Shown: one piece after another, positions 36,086 through 45,979 of the stretch
Numbering within the stretch: position 1 is the stretch's first letter
Layout: each line of letters begins with the position of its first letter
Source of the DNA: Liolophura sinensis
Lineage: Eukaryota; Mollusca; Polyplacophora; Chitonida; Chitonidae
Direction: 5' to 3'
NCBI RefSeq assembly: GCF_032854445.1
Contig: NC_088302.1
Coordinates: forward strand, 1,114,001 to 1,178,000
Length of the DNA: 64,000 nt
Made by a program: the position numbers and the translations under genes
Notes under the pieces: generated by a model
Seen by the model: the letters and a program-made list of their open reading frames with translations, nothing else
Databases searched by the model: none
Told to the model about the DNA's origin: nothing

Positions 36086-38520
36086 AGATTCACATATACG
36101 TCACAAACATAAGACAAAACAATCCACGAGAAATGCCTGTCGTATCTGATTCCCACCAGACTACTAACCACTGACAGAACTCAGCATTTACAATAAAACA
36201 ATTGACAATTCTAATAGGTTGTTGCAGTACAGCAGTACTGACGAATCACGTCACGTATAGCCAACTGGTTCGCCCGGATGGTTGAACAGATTCACTGAAC
36301 GTGTTTGTTATTTGACTTCTAAAGCAGAGGACTTAGCCCTTCTTGCCATTATTTCACTGTGTGTATCCAATAGAGTTTTGCTATGAACTCTTCCTTGACG
36401 TTGATCCTGATGATATGATGGTATCCCCATGGGGAATAGCCTGGATAAAACATGTCGTGGACAGAGGGGATGAGAAAATAAAATGGTAACAACTGCAGGG
36501 TGGTGTGAAATCTGGACAATGTAAGAAATCTGCTTCCGTCTTCTGCCTGTGGATTCCAAAAGAGAACTCTGGACCATATGTATATATGCATCTATAATCT
36601 ATCGCACATAAGAAGGCATTTAGACATTTAAAAACAGCACACATTTGTATTTTTGTGATGTTTCACACCCGACATATCGCAATTCAAAGTAAGGAAAATC
36701 TCGCACATTGAGAAAATTGAAACCGTTGCCATGTTATCAGGTGTGAGTTATTTATATAACTCGAGAACGAACCTGTTTCTGTTGACGTCCCACGGACACT
36801 GTTTTTTGCTAATTTACCGATGAAAGCATGGGATACGATTGACGCCACATCGTGTTTCAGGATTCTCTAACATGGCGTATCTCATGGCCTAGTAAGAATT
36901 ATAGATGAAGTGCTCGTTTATTGAGTTACAAAGCAGCTAAGAACAAAATGGTTGAGGCCGTTTAGTTCTGTTTCCATCCAACATCGGAAATAATGAAAGT
37001 TATATTATCTGTCGTTTTTTCTTTAAATAAACTCCTGTATTAGAATCAGAATTATTAGAGTTAGTGCTGGGCTCAAAAGGTTTATGGTAAAATAGCTTAT
37101 CCAAACCTCATCAGCCCTCAAACATGTGGTGGATAATTTAAGTTATGATCTATAGTCTATCAACATGGCTATCCTGTACAGATTTCGTAACGACTCTGTG
37201 CCTTGCGTGCATGCAGGTACATGTATGTAATGAGGAGATGGCTTTTCCAGCCGTAAGGCAAATAACTTAAAGTAATTGCTGCTTTGTGTTTGGTCCGCGC
37301 TCGCTGATGGTTGGGTACGGGCGGAGCGGAATGAGAGCTTTCCCGGAAACGCCCCGAACAGCGTAATGGATAAACGCATCCTCTAATAGAAATCGCAAAC
37401 GATGAACAACGAAGCTCCGGACACAAATATCCTCCAAAGAACAAGAAAAACAAACTTTCATTTATATGTAAACAAAGTATATTAATCCACTGTCAGGTGA
37501 AATGTACTTATACAGATAATCAAGATACGAGGAAATGTCACTGTTCCTAATACAAATACAAATAATGCAGTATAACAGCTCGCAATACAATTGAAAATAA
37601 AATATGTTCGACTAAAACATAGGATTCTGTGGGTGAAACGAGCCAAAATATGGGCTACCAGTTAGGTATAGTACTACTTCTTAGAGTGTATTTCTGCTGA
37701 ATACACGTTCTAGCCTACAGGTGAAATATGACACCTAGCTAAACACCTTGACTGACCGGCCTGTAAACACAAGCTCGTGCCATTTATCAGGCCGGGACTA
37801 TCGTACACCCGGCCGCTCTCTAGTTTATGGTGCGAGGCTGTTGGAATGAGGGGTATATCTTACCACAGAACTGACCATTAAATGGCGACTCAGGTGTCGA
37901 TAAATAAAACACTAATACCCTACCGGCAGGTAAATTGACCAGCACGTGGTCTGCACATTGCCAACAGCCATAAAATGTAAATATAGATCATGCTGAGCGA
38001 AGTTCTATCCGGCCATAACCCTACCAGCTATAGGTGCTTTTATCGCAGGGCGTGTTCAAAGTTTACCGTCACACAGATATTACCAATTTAAAGACTTGCC
38101 AAATTTGTAACCGGCAGTCGTGGAAGCGAATCTGCGAGGTTACGATGAATTCCTGAGACTGAACTGATGATGGTGTCATGGAGTAAACACGCGGATGTCA
38201 GCATTCCATAAGTTGTTCTTGCAACAAAAAACGCACTCGGATGTTTAAGTTTTGCTGCCGTACCTAATTTCTCTCAGACTTATTCAACACTGGTGTTAGA
38301 AATATCACTACATAACCATCAATATCAGACGATCGAATGTTCTCATCAGAATTTGCGTTGTTTTTTGCAGATCAGACATTCTGGGACAGTGTCTTATGGC
38401 AACTCCTATAACGATTTTCTGGACAGATGGTGACAGGAAGTGAACAAAGAAACTGTGCATGAGTATTTTTTCTTACACTATCATGCATCTGTTGCCATTT
38501 TTGGTACACTCCAGACCAAA
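36086..38520. other. About 2.4 kb with no recognised gene
   Basis: Contains at 36275-36338 a sequence shared with 43848-43911 (cggatggttgaacagattca). Otherwise nothing could be supported. Confidence 0.45.
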
Positions 38521-38533
38521 GAGCAACTTATTT

Positions 38534-38822
38534 TTAATCAGACGATTTCAAGTGGTTGTTGATATAGGGTCTCTGTCTCTGTAAGGTGAAACTGAAAGTT
38601 CGCAAGCCTAATACTGAGTGTGTCCCTCTTGCGCGTGACGCTAGCGTCCTGAAAATTTCTCTGACGTTTGACAAGTGCTGCAAACGTGTTTCGGTGACAA
38701 TGCATGTGCTCTGCATATTCCTGTTGTGACAATCCTGCGACAAGCATACCAACGGCCTCCACCTCTACCGATGTTAAGTATTCATATCTTGAGCAAAATG
38801 GCATAACTTCATGAAATTCCAT
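38534..38822 (-). pseudogene. Tc1/mariner-like transposase N-terminal fragment, frameshifted
   Basis: The minus frame 38822-38538 encodes EVEAVGMLVAGLSQQEYAEH followed by HCHRNTFAALVKRQRNF, which fits the first helix-turn-helix of Tc1-like transposases (pattern: GML-AG-S-x-VA-x4-x-S-T-x-RL). The continuation resembling QDRYINNHL appears in a second frame (QRPYINNHL) after the KRDT stretch, so one frameshift is likely. The catalytic domain was not found downstream. Alternative: a chance helix-turn-helix-like frame. Confidence 0.55.
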
Positions 38823-39053
38823 ATTAGTCTGTGTCTCAGCAGATTAATCGCAGATGAGGTTATAGAGTGAAAAACAGCAATTAAGGCCGTAGTGGAAACC
38901 CGAGAGCTGACCTTACGCTTGCCAAATCCACCCACACCCCCGCCTTAACCTTACCCCCATTCTCACCACATCAAGGACTGAGGTGTTAGGACGTCTAGGG
39001 ATGGTTTCCATGGAAACAAGAGAAGCACAACATTCCCATATGGTAGAGTATTT

Positions 39054-39506
39054 GGCCTCGGACCCCCATTAATTTTCCATAAGCGACAATGTTAACGTCT
39101 AGCGGTGTAGCTCAGTCCCAAACATTCCGTGGCCATTAAGCTTTGGTGCATACCTGGCCCAGCCTGTGAGAAAGAAGCCATAAAAATCTTGACATAGGTT
39201 GACCGTCAAAATCTGGACCTTTCCATGCCGGCAGCTGGGAGGCGTGCCTAGCAACGCCAAGGGGACGTCACTCGCAGCCTCATCACTACCTCACACCTTG
39301 TGTCCTCTCGCCCAGAATTTCAAACTTTCATCAATAAAGCTCATACCTCCTCAAAGTTTAGACAGTTTCCAGCATTTTAATACCAAGCATGCACCTGTGC
39401 ACCAAAAATGGACGCCTGGGAGCAAAAAAAGACTTTATACCCTAAAATTCACAGAACTACAATCGTCCCTACCGAAAAACGGAAGTTGTAATGGGGGTCT
39501 GTGTCC
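39054..39506 (+). repeat. Left 453-bp terminal direct repeat
   Basis: Same sequence and orientation as 43187-43639. Bounded by an imperfect 18-bp inverted repeat centred on GACCCCCATTA / TAATGGGGGTC. A frame in it (from 39199) is shared by both copies but shows no domain. Confidence 0.93.
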
Positions 39507-40381
39507 TATCACACCAGCCACCTTTTTTCAAAATCAATAATTTTTGCACCACACAATTCCTGACACTTCTGAACCTCACAGGCAAAATTAGGGCTTGATA
39601 CATGCAGAAACTTTGGAGTTGAATGAATTCAAGTTGGGGTACCCCCATCTTGAACATGTGTCTTTTTTCCAGGGTGAAAAAACTCTGAGGGGTAAACTTT
39701 GAAGCCTTGCAGTGCATATACCGTTCGAGATATCTCCATCAGGTCAACTGTTTTGGAAAGACAAGATGTTTATCTGCAAGAAAAGTTAAAAAAATCACAT
39801 TGACAGAGCACTTTAGACTTTTCAAAAGCAACCATTTAGAGAAATATACATTTTTAAGAAGACTTTTCTACTCAGAGCAGCTTTAAATATCAAAGTTACA
39901 AGCCAAAAGTGTCAAAGCATACATCAAAATATAGGTAATTTATCTGACAATTAAATGTCAAAATATAAGACATTTACTTCAGCAACTATGTGAAAAAAAT
40001 TGACTGACAGTGTGGTAGGGGGTATCAAAGCGGATTGTCACGATTTCGGAACAATCACTTGTGACCAAAATCAAAGCAAGAATAATGCCTCAAGGTGATG
40101 AAGACCTAATCACAGGCACTTTTTTAGTGGACAGGACTTAAGAAAAGACTAGTATCCCAGTTCCCCACTGAATAACATGATGAAACCCTTTAAAAGACCA
40201 CCCAGCCAGGCACCCCCCCCCCCCTGCCCTCCTCCCCCATGACTGCTGATTGGCTGACCAGCTCACCATGCAAAAACCTCCCTGCACCATTGCTGTTGTC
40301 TCACAGCAGGTTATTACTCTGCACAGTAACATCAAAGGGTGTCACATTGGCATCTACAATATATAAACAGAGAGGAAAAAT
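39507..40381 (+). promoter_or_regulatory. Leader region of the transposase gene, with TATA box
   Basis: 875 bp non-coding. A C-run at about 40211-40222 and a TATA-like tatataaac at about 40358-40366 lie before the ATG at 40382. The TATA is so close to this ATG that the true start may be the second Met (codon 32, 40475). Confidence 0.5.
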
Positions 40382-42436
40382 ATGAATTTAACATTTCCAA
40401 TCAGGCAGCCACCAAGTACACCTATATTGGTCAGTCTGACAGTTAACAAGGCAAACAATCTACCCCAAAACACCATGAAGGGAGACAGAAAGAGGAAACA
40501 GTCTAGATTTCAAGCTGGAAAGGCCCAGAATGGCTCAAATAACCTGTCAGCAGTTACAGACATGCTGAATCCTGTGCCTGGGTGTTCCTTGATGGACACA
40601 GATTTCCAGCCCAATCAGGAGGCTGTAAGAACACACCAGCCTGACACAAAGAGAATACAGCGGCCAAGACGGTGCAAGGTAGATTCCACGGCTGGATCAG
40701 ACAGAGATACACATGAGCGGGAATGGGCTGCTGAAGGAATGCGACTCATAGATATACAGAAAATGGTGTGTATATGGAACAAAGTTATGCTTGAGCACAG
40801 TGAGACCAAGGACCACTGTCCACTGCCCAGGTTAGAGATAGCTGCAGAGAAAAAGTGGGGTTTAGCCTGGGCGTTCTGTTTTAAGTGCTGTGACTGTGAC
40901 TATGTATCTGGCTTCCACAAATTCTACAAAGAGGTAGAATGCAACAGACCTGGCCAAAAAGCTGCGGCGGTGAACCGAGCTCTTCAAGTAGGCCTCCAGG
41001 ACACACCAATGGGGAACACCCGAGCCAGACTCCTATTTGCAGCGATGGACGTGCCGCCTGCCACTCGTAGGAACATGCATCGCACTGCAAACCATGTCGC
41101 ATCTGCAATCGCAAAGCTGAACAGAGAGGATATGGCAAATAAGGTGGAAGAGGTAAAGGCATACAAAAGGCAAAGAGGAGAGGATGACAGCACAATAGAT
41201 CTGGCCACAGACACTCGCTACAACAGCATTACCATAACCAGTCCCAAGAAACCGGGCCAGAATGCTTCACAAGCAATTTCCCTGGCTGTGGAGACATCAA
41301 CAGACAAGCAATACATTGTCTCCGCAGCACTGAAGAATAAATTGTGTTGGACTGGGTCCTGGCTAAGAGGAAAAGGCTTCCAAGTAAAGTGCCCTGGAGG
41401 ACACGAGGAGTGCACAGCGAACACAAACCCACATGCCCCCTGGTCCGAGTATAATATGGGGAACGAGATTGGCGAGGGATTGGCGAGGCAAGGTGTTTTA
41501 GCCAAACATGTAACCACAGACGGCGACTCCAGGTCAGCCAAGGGAGTGGAGGACGGCATCCGACTGGTCGAGCCACTGTGGGAGGTCGAACGGTTAGCAG
41601 ACCCCACGCACCTTGGTAGATCCCAGTTCAAGAAATGTAACCAGGCTAAGTTCAGCGATGCCATGTTCGAAGGACAGGGCCGAACGAGGGAAGCCAGGAA
41701 GAAAGCACAGAAGGTGTTGAGTCAGGATGTTAAGGCCAGGTGTAGCTTGATATTTTCTCAACTTATGTCTGAGCACATTGGTGACATGAGGAAAATAAAA
41801 ACTTGCCTACCCAGGGTTGTGGATGCAACGGTCAGGTGTTACGGTGGGGACTGTTCCAAATGCCGCAGGAACAGTGTGGTTTGCTCCGGAGGGGAAACCA
41901 GCAGCTGGTGGGAGAGGTCCCTGTTTTTATCCACCAGTAAACTCTGCCCTTTTAACATGGATGACAACGACAGGAAACTATTGACCGAAGTACTGCACAT
42001 GAGGTTGAGCGAGACAGCCGTCACCAGTCTCCGGATGAACACCAGCACTCAAAAGTGCGAAGCTGTCAACAGATCACTCAGCGTCTCCTTGCCCAAGAAT
42101 GTAAACTACAGCAGAAATATGGAGGGAAGGGCGGCGTCCACAATCCACAGACTTAACAATGGCCAGGACAAGTCCACGGCTGCCAAACTCCAAGCTGTCG
42201 GCGCCAGTATTTCACCTAGGAGCGAGAGAACAGTACAACAGATTGAAAGGGTGAACCAGTACCACAAGGTTTATAAGAAGCGACAGACAGTTAAGGGGAG
42301 ATCACTCCGCAATACAGCCAGAAAACTTCGAGAGCACATTGAGTACAGGCTTTCAAATCCAGAAGAAAAAACTGACTATGCCAAGGGACAACTGGACAAC
42401 ACCCAAACAGATCACACATACACTAGATATTTGTAA
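40382..42436 (+). CDS. Mutator-like DDE transposase, 684 aa, intronless
   Basis: Would cut and join the ends of its own element in the nucleus. It belongs to a metazoan family that Pfam calls Mutator-like transposase, which I recall mainly from cnidarian and mollusc genomes; relation to Kolobok-type elements is uncertain. A basic KGDRKRK stretch (33-39) could be a nuclear signal. Probable catalytic acids are D277 (TDTRYNS), D380 or D382 (TTDGDSRS) and E560 (KCEAVNRS), the last in the E-x-x-N setting usual for Mutator types. Between D2 and E is a Cys-rich insert (C486, C491, C494, C501). Earlier Cys/His sites are C166-C172 and C337/H341/C344. Conserved-looking blocks are KLCWTGSWLRGKGF, VERLADPTHLG, FSQDVKARC and SLPKNVNYSRN. 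The frame is intact. ATTAAA lies at 42487, about 50 bp past the stop. Confidence 0.85.
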   Translation: MNLTFPIRQPPSTPILVSLTVNKANNLPQNTMKGDRKRKQSRFQAGKAQNGSNNLSAVTDMLNPVPGCSLMDTDFQPNQEAVRTHQPDTKRIQRPRRCKVDSTAGSDRDTHEREWAAEGMRLIDIQKMVCIWNKVMLEHSETKDHCPLPRLEIAAEKKWGLAWAFCFKCCDCDYVSGFHKFYKEVECNRPGQKAAAVNRALQVGLQDTPMGNTRARLLFAAMDVPPATRRNMHRTANHVASAIAKLNREDMANKVEEVKAYKRQRGEDDSTIDLATDTRYNSITITSPKKPGQNASQAISLAVETSTDKQYIVSAALKNKLCWTGSWLRGKGFQVKCPGGHEECTANTNPHAPWSEYNMGNEIGEGLARQGVLAKHVTTDGDSRSAKGVEDGIRLVEPLWEVERLADPTHLGRSQFKKCNQAKFSDAMFEGQGRTREARKKAQKVLSQDVKARCSLIFSQLMSEHIGDMRKIKTCLPRVVDATVRCYGGDCSKCRRNSVVCSGGETSSWWERSLFLSTSKLCPFNMDDNDRKLLTEVLHMRLSETAVTSLRMNTSTQKCEAVNRSLSVSLPKNVNYSRNMEGRAASTIHRLNNGQDKSTAAKLQAVGASISPRSERTVQQIERVNQYHKVYKKRQTVKGRSLRNTARKLREHIEYRLSNPEEKTDYAKGQLDNTQTDHTYTRYL

Positions 42437-42544
42437 CCGCCAATTTTGTATATAATTTGTCACTGCTGTTGTTGCTTATGAAAGAAATTAAAAAATGATA
42501 ACAGAAATTGAGCAAAATCTAAAACAATCTGTTATTTATTATTT

Positions 42545-42934
42545 TTAATGAGGGGAAACCAACCTGCTCAGTCTTAAATGCAACATGCAACTTGCATACT
42601 GCCCATGGCCGAGACAGCAGTGCTGCCTGTTATTGTTAACACAATGTGATTCCAAGCTTATGTGGTCCACATTTACACAGCGTGTGTTGTGGCACACGTG
42701 TGAACAATCAAGCTTGGGATCTAAATGTGACAGCCCCTGTCTGGCCATATAAACAAGTCTACTGATGTGTTTCTTCTTCCATCGATGTGTGACGGGGTCT
42801 TTGTAGGAGGCAAGACCATATCGACCATCCCTCGTCAATGGTCCAGTCCACACTCGACAGGCTCCGTTTTCACTATAAACACTGAAACTTTCAATTTTTG
42901 CAGCAATTTCTGCTCTGAACGTCTCCATTTTCAA
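42545..42934 (-). CDS. I-PpoI-like His-Me finger (zinc-loop) endonuclease, 129 aa
   Basis: Predicted Mg-dependent double-strand DNA endonuclease. The order CRVWTG, RYG, HISRLVYMARQG, CSHVCHNTRC and HISLESHCVNNNR is that of the zinc-binding-loop homing endonuclease family (Pfam zf-His_Me_endon). Against I-PpoI as I remember its numbering, H79 falls on catalytic H98, N100 on N119, and C81, C86 and H91 on zinc ligands C100, C105 and H110, all with the same offset of 19. C26 would be the fourth ligand. A second, less exact zinc site is C106/C107, H110, C116. It is 129 aa, somewhat shorter than I-PpoI as I recall it. Convergent with the transposase gene; AATAAA (42540-42535) sits five bases past the stop. 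It may be a nuclease that assists transposition or an acquired passenger. Confidence 0.85.
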   Translation of the reverse strand: MKMETFRAEIAAKIESFSVYSENGACRVWTGPLTRDGRYGLASYKDPVTHRWKKKHISRLVYMARQGLSHLDPKLDCSHVCHNTRCVNVDHISLESHCVNNNRQHCCLGHGQYASCMLHLRLSRLVSPH

Positions 42935-43186
42935 GCGTAGGAATACTAGAACGTTGCATGTTGTTCATTTCAGGATGCCTATACACATGCTACCCTACGC
43001 TGAACAGCATTTTACCGATTTTTCATCAAAATGGATATTTTCAAAATGTAAATAGCCCCAAGAAGCTATGAAACGGCCCAATCAATGCAAAACACATCAC
43101 AGACATACCCACCAAAAATTATCAGGCTGCTGCGAAATCTAAGCGCATAGTGACATTTTTCACATTTTGGTGACTTCGTCAGTACA
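42935..43186 (-). other. Upstream region of the endonuclease gene
   Basis: 252 bp to the right terminal repeat, AT-rich, must hold the endonuclease promoter unless transcription starts in the repeat. No clear TATA box assigned. Confidence 0.5.
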
Positions 43187-43639
43187 GGCCTCGGACCCCC
43201 ATTAATTTTCCATAAGCGACAATGTTAACGTCTAGCGGTGTAGCTCAGTCCCAAACATTCCGTGGCCATTAAGCTTTGGTGCATACCTGGCCCAGCCTGT
43301 GAGAAAGAAGCCATAAAAATCTTGACATAGGTTGACCGTCAAAATCTGGACCTTTCCATGCCGGCAGCTGGGAGGCGTGCCTAGCAACGCCAAGGGGACG
43401 TCACTCGCAGCCTCATCACTACCTCACACCTTGTGTCCTCTCGCCCAGAATTTCAAACTTTCATCAATAAAGCTCATACCTCCTCAAAGTTTAGACAGTT
43501 TCCAGCATTTTAATACCAAGCATGCACCTGTGCACCAAAAATGGACGCCTGGGAGCAAAAAAAGACTTTATACCCTAAAATTCACAGAACTACAATCGTC
43601 CCTACCGAAAAACGGAAGTTGTAATGGGGGTCTGTGTCC
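43187..43639 (+). repeat. Right 453-bp terminal direct repeat
   Basis: Direct copy of 39054-39506 with the same internal inverted ends. Followed by atttaggcgg, whose first four bases repeat the four bases before the left copy. Confidence 0.93.
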
Positions 43640-44900
43640 ATTTAGGCGGAGTTTATGCTGTAAGTGATAGCGACTCTGGAGGGCTTTGAGTGTACCTGTA
43701 ATACAGTTTCTTTCAAAGAGCAGAAAGCTGATGGTTTGAGACAGCATTCCCTTCATACCTGCGCACTGGTGTTTGTATTCTAGTCACCATGACCACGAGC
43801 TAAATCTACTATTACGTACACCCCCTCCCTCACCCTGCTCTCGCGCTCGGATGGTTGAACAGATTCACTGAACGTGTCTGTTATTTGCTGTCCAAGGCAG
43901 CTGACTTAACCCAGACATAAACATAGTTTTACTCAGCAAAGGGAAATAATCAGGGAATCACTTTGGCACAGTTTACTGCAGTTAGCCCATAAACGCTTAT
44001 ACAAGACACGGCGTCTCGGAATAAGTGGATTACTCCGTATCATTGCATGACCCCAGGATGCAGTCAATCAACGCCCCGATTTCGTATGGCGTACACAGAG
44101 TCTGATTCGAGGAAATAAAATAAATACGAATACATTTCTCTCAACAGCACGGTAAACCGTTGAGCAAGCAGACCAAATAGTTTTTATCAGTTGTTTACCA
44201 CACATACCGTCAACTTTGGAAAAAAGTTCTGCTAGCCCACTCACTAACACTAGCATATGTTGTGTATAGATTCAAGGTAGGAGAATAATAACTCTCAACT
44301 ATGTTCTTTAAATTAGTGTTATTAAGCTAAGTAGTACGCTGTATCCCCTTGTAGACATAACAAAAAGCCAAACATTTCTTCAGACAAGATAGAAACTACT
44401 GTACATCGGCCATTTTGTGTATTAAGGTGCAATATCTGCTGTTAGCATTTCTAGCAATGGTTTGCATCTAAATAGCATTCCTCAGAGCAATCCAATTTTA
44501 CAATATATTTGCTAATTAGCAATCCAAATCTACATTAAATAGCTGCAAAGTAGACTCAGTTTGCACCAGAAAGCTACATTCATCTTCTTCCAAGTACTGC
44601 TTAAATACATGTCAACTAGTAGAGACAGGATAAGTAATCCGTTCAACACAATTTATGTGTTAATTAGCAATTTGAAACTGGTTCATTCAGATTTTTCTGG
44701 CATATTTACTATGTAATACACTGATTTCTAAATTGTGTACATTAATATTTGTAACAATGAGACATACTTAGTGGTACTTTGTATTCCACAATTTATAGGA
44801 TAATATACAGATCAGTTTTCGAGGTTAAACAAGCAATGTAGGACCAGTGGCCTTGTAACACGAGTCATTTTGAACATATATGCTTATTCATCAAGGCAAA
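43640..44900. other. Intergenic, no gene recognised
   Basis: AT-rich. Contains the partner (43848-43911) of the dispersed sequence at 36275-36338. Confidence 0.45.
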
Positions 44901-44924
44901 ATGTATTTTACTAGATGACGATAT

Positions 44925-45530
44925 TCTATCAGCGCTAAATAGTTAGCTTCTACATAGCGCTATTCTAGCAGCGCTAAATAGCAAAGATATTGTCCTTTCA
45001 GCAAATCTGCACAAAGAGTCTCTGATTGCTCTTCCAGAAAATCCACACAGCAGGCCTCTTTGACAGCTTCTACATAGCGATGTTATATGTATAGCAGCCC
45101 TATACATCCCGTATATTGTTCTGCCAACCAATCTGCTCAACTGGTCTCTTTGATAGTTAACTTCTACATAGCGCTATAATATCAGCGCTAGATAGCGAAT
45201 ATATTGTCATTTAAACAAATCAGCACAGGAGGCCTCTCTAATAGTTGGCTTCCACAAATCAGCACAGGTGGCCTCTCTAATAGTTGGCTTCCACAAATCA
45301 GCACAGGAGGCCTCTCTAATAGTTGGCTTCCACATTACGCTATCATAGCAGCGTTAAATATCAAATATATTGTCCTTTCAACAAATCAACACAGATGGCC
45401 TCTGTAAAAGAAAGCTTCTACCTAGCGCTATCATAGCAGCGCTAAATGGCCAATATATTGTGAACAAATCTGCACAAATGACTTCCTTGATAGTTTGCCT
45501 ACACATAGCGCTATCATAGCAGGACTAAAT
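44925..45530. repeat. Degenerate 75- to 90-bp repeat with an internal 39-bp triplication
   Basis: Blocks like tctacatagcgctatMWtag and cagcgctaaatagc recur about six times. At 45221, 45260 and 45299 a 39-bp unit (cagcacaggaggcctctcta and following) is triplicated with almost no change, so it is younger than the rest. Confidence 0.8.
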
Positions 45531-45975
45531 CCATACTAATTAGCGTCTATACTTTCAAGTCCTGAAAATCTGCAGTGAGTATCCCTACATTGCACAGACA
45601 CATACATCCGCAGTGCTAGTTTAGCGCTAATTACAGCTAAATAGCAGTGAAAATTAGAACAGGAGAGGCAACATAGCAAAATACCTGTATATTATTGTCT
45701 GGAAAGATCATTAGCACCATATTAATCAAATGAGGAGAGAAAAGTTTAGCAAAGTAGATAGTGCACCTATCTCATAAAATGCGTGGCTTCCCGGTTGAAG
45801 ATATTCTTTACCCATATAATGCTTTCTTTGAGCTTCAAATCCTGTGCCCATTTTGGTGATTTCCCGCAGAGCATCCGGTGCTGTATACATGCTGTAGATG
45901 ACTACAATCATCAGAAGGAGTGAAAAAGGTGCGTAGTTTGTAAAATGTCACCGGGCGAAAGCCCGGATATGGCTC
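45531..45975. other. Spacer, nothing recognised
   Basis: AT-rich sequence between two arrays. Confidence 0.4.
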
Positions 45976-45979
45976 ATTT

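Larger units (their letters stand above)
39054..43639 (+). mobile_element. 4.6-kb DNA transposon: Mutator-like transposase plus His-Me endonuclease, with 453-bp terminal direct repeats
   Basis: Two 453-bp direct repeats (39054-39506 and 43187-43639) that looked identical throughout my comparison enclose a 3680-bp interior. The interior has one plus-strand and one minus-strand gene, ending tail to tail 108 bp apart. Each repeat begins ggcctcggacccccatta and ends with the inverted counterpart taatgggggtctgtgtcc (15 of 18 positions), so the whole element also has inverted ends. ATTT precedes the left end and follows the right end, a possible 4-bp target duplication. No reverse transcriptase, primer site or polypurine tract is seen, so it is not an LTR retrotransposon. 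Identical repeats and intact genes suggest recent activity. Confidence 0.85.

Noticed and set aside
39199-39540. 113-aa frame in the left terminal repeat (and its twin from 43332)
   Set aside because: Present in both copies only because the repeats are identical; no domain, and the frame ends differ because they run into different flanks.
39054-43639. LTR retrotransposon
   Set aside because: Despite long direct terminal repeats there is no gag, reverse transcriptase, integrase, primer-binding site or polypurine tract, and the repeats do not begin TG and end CA.
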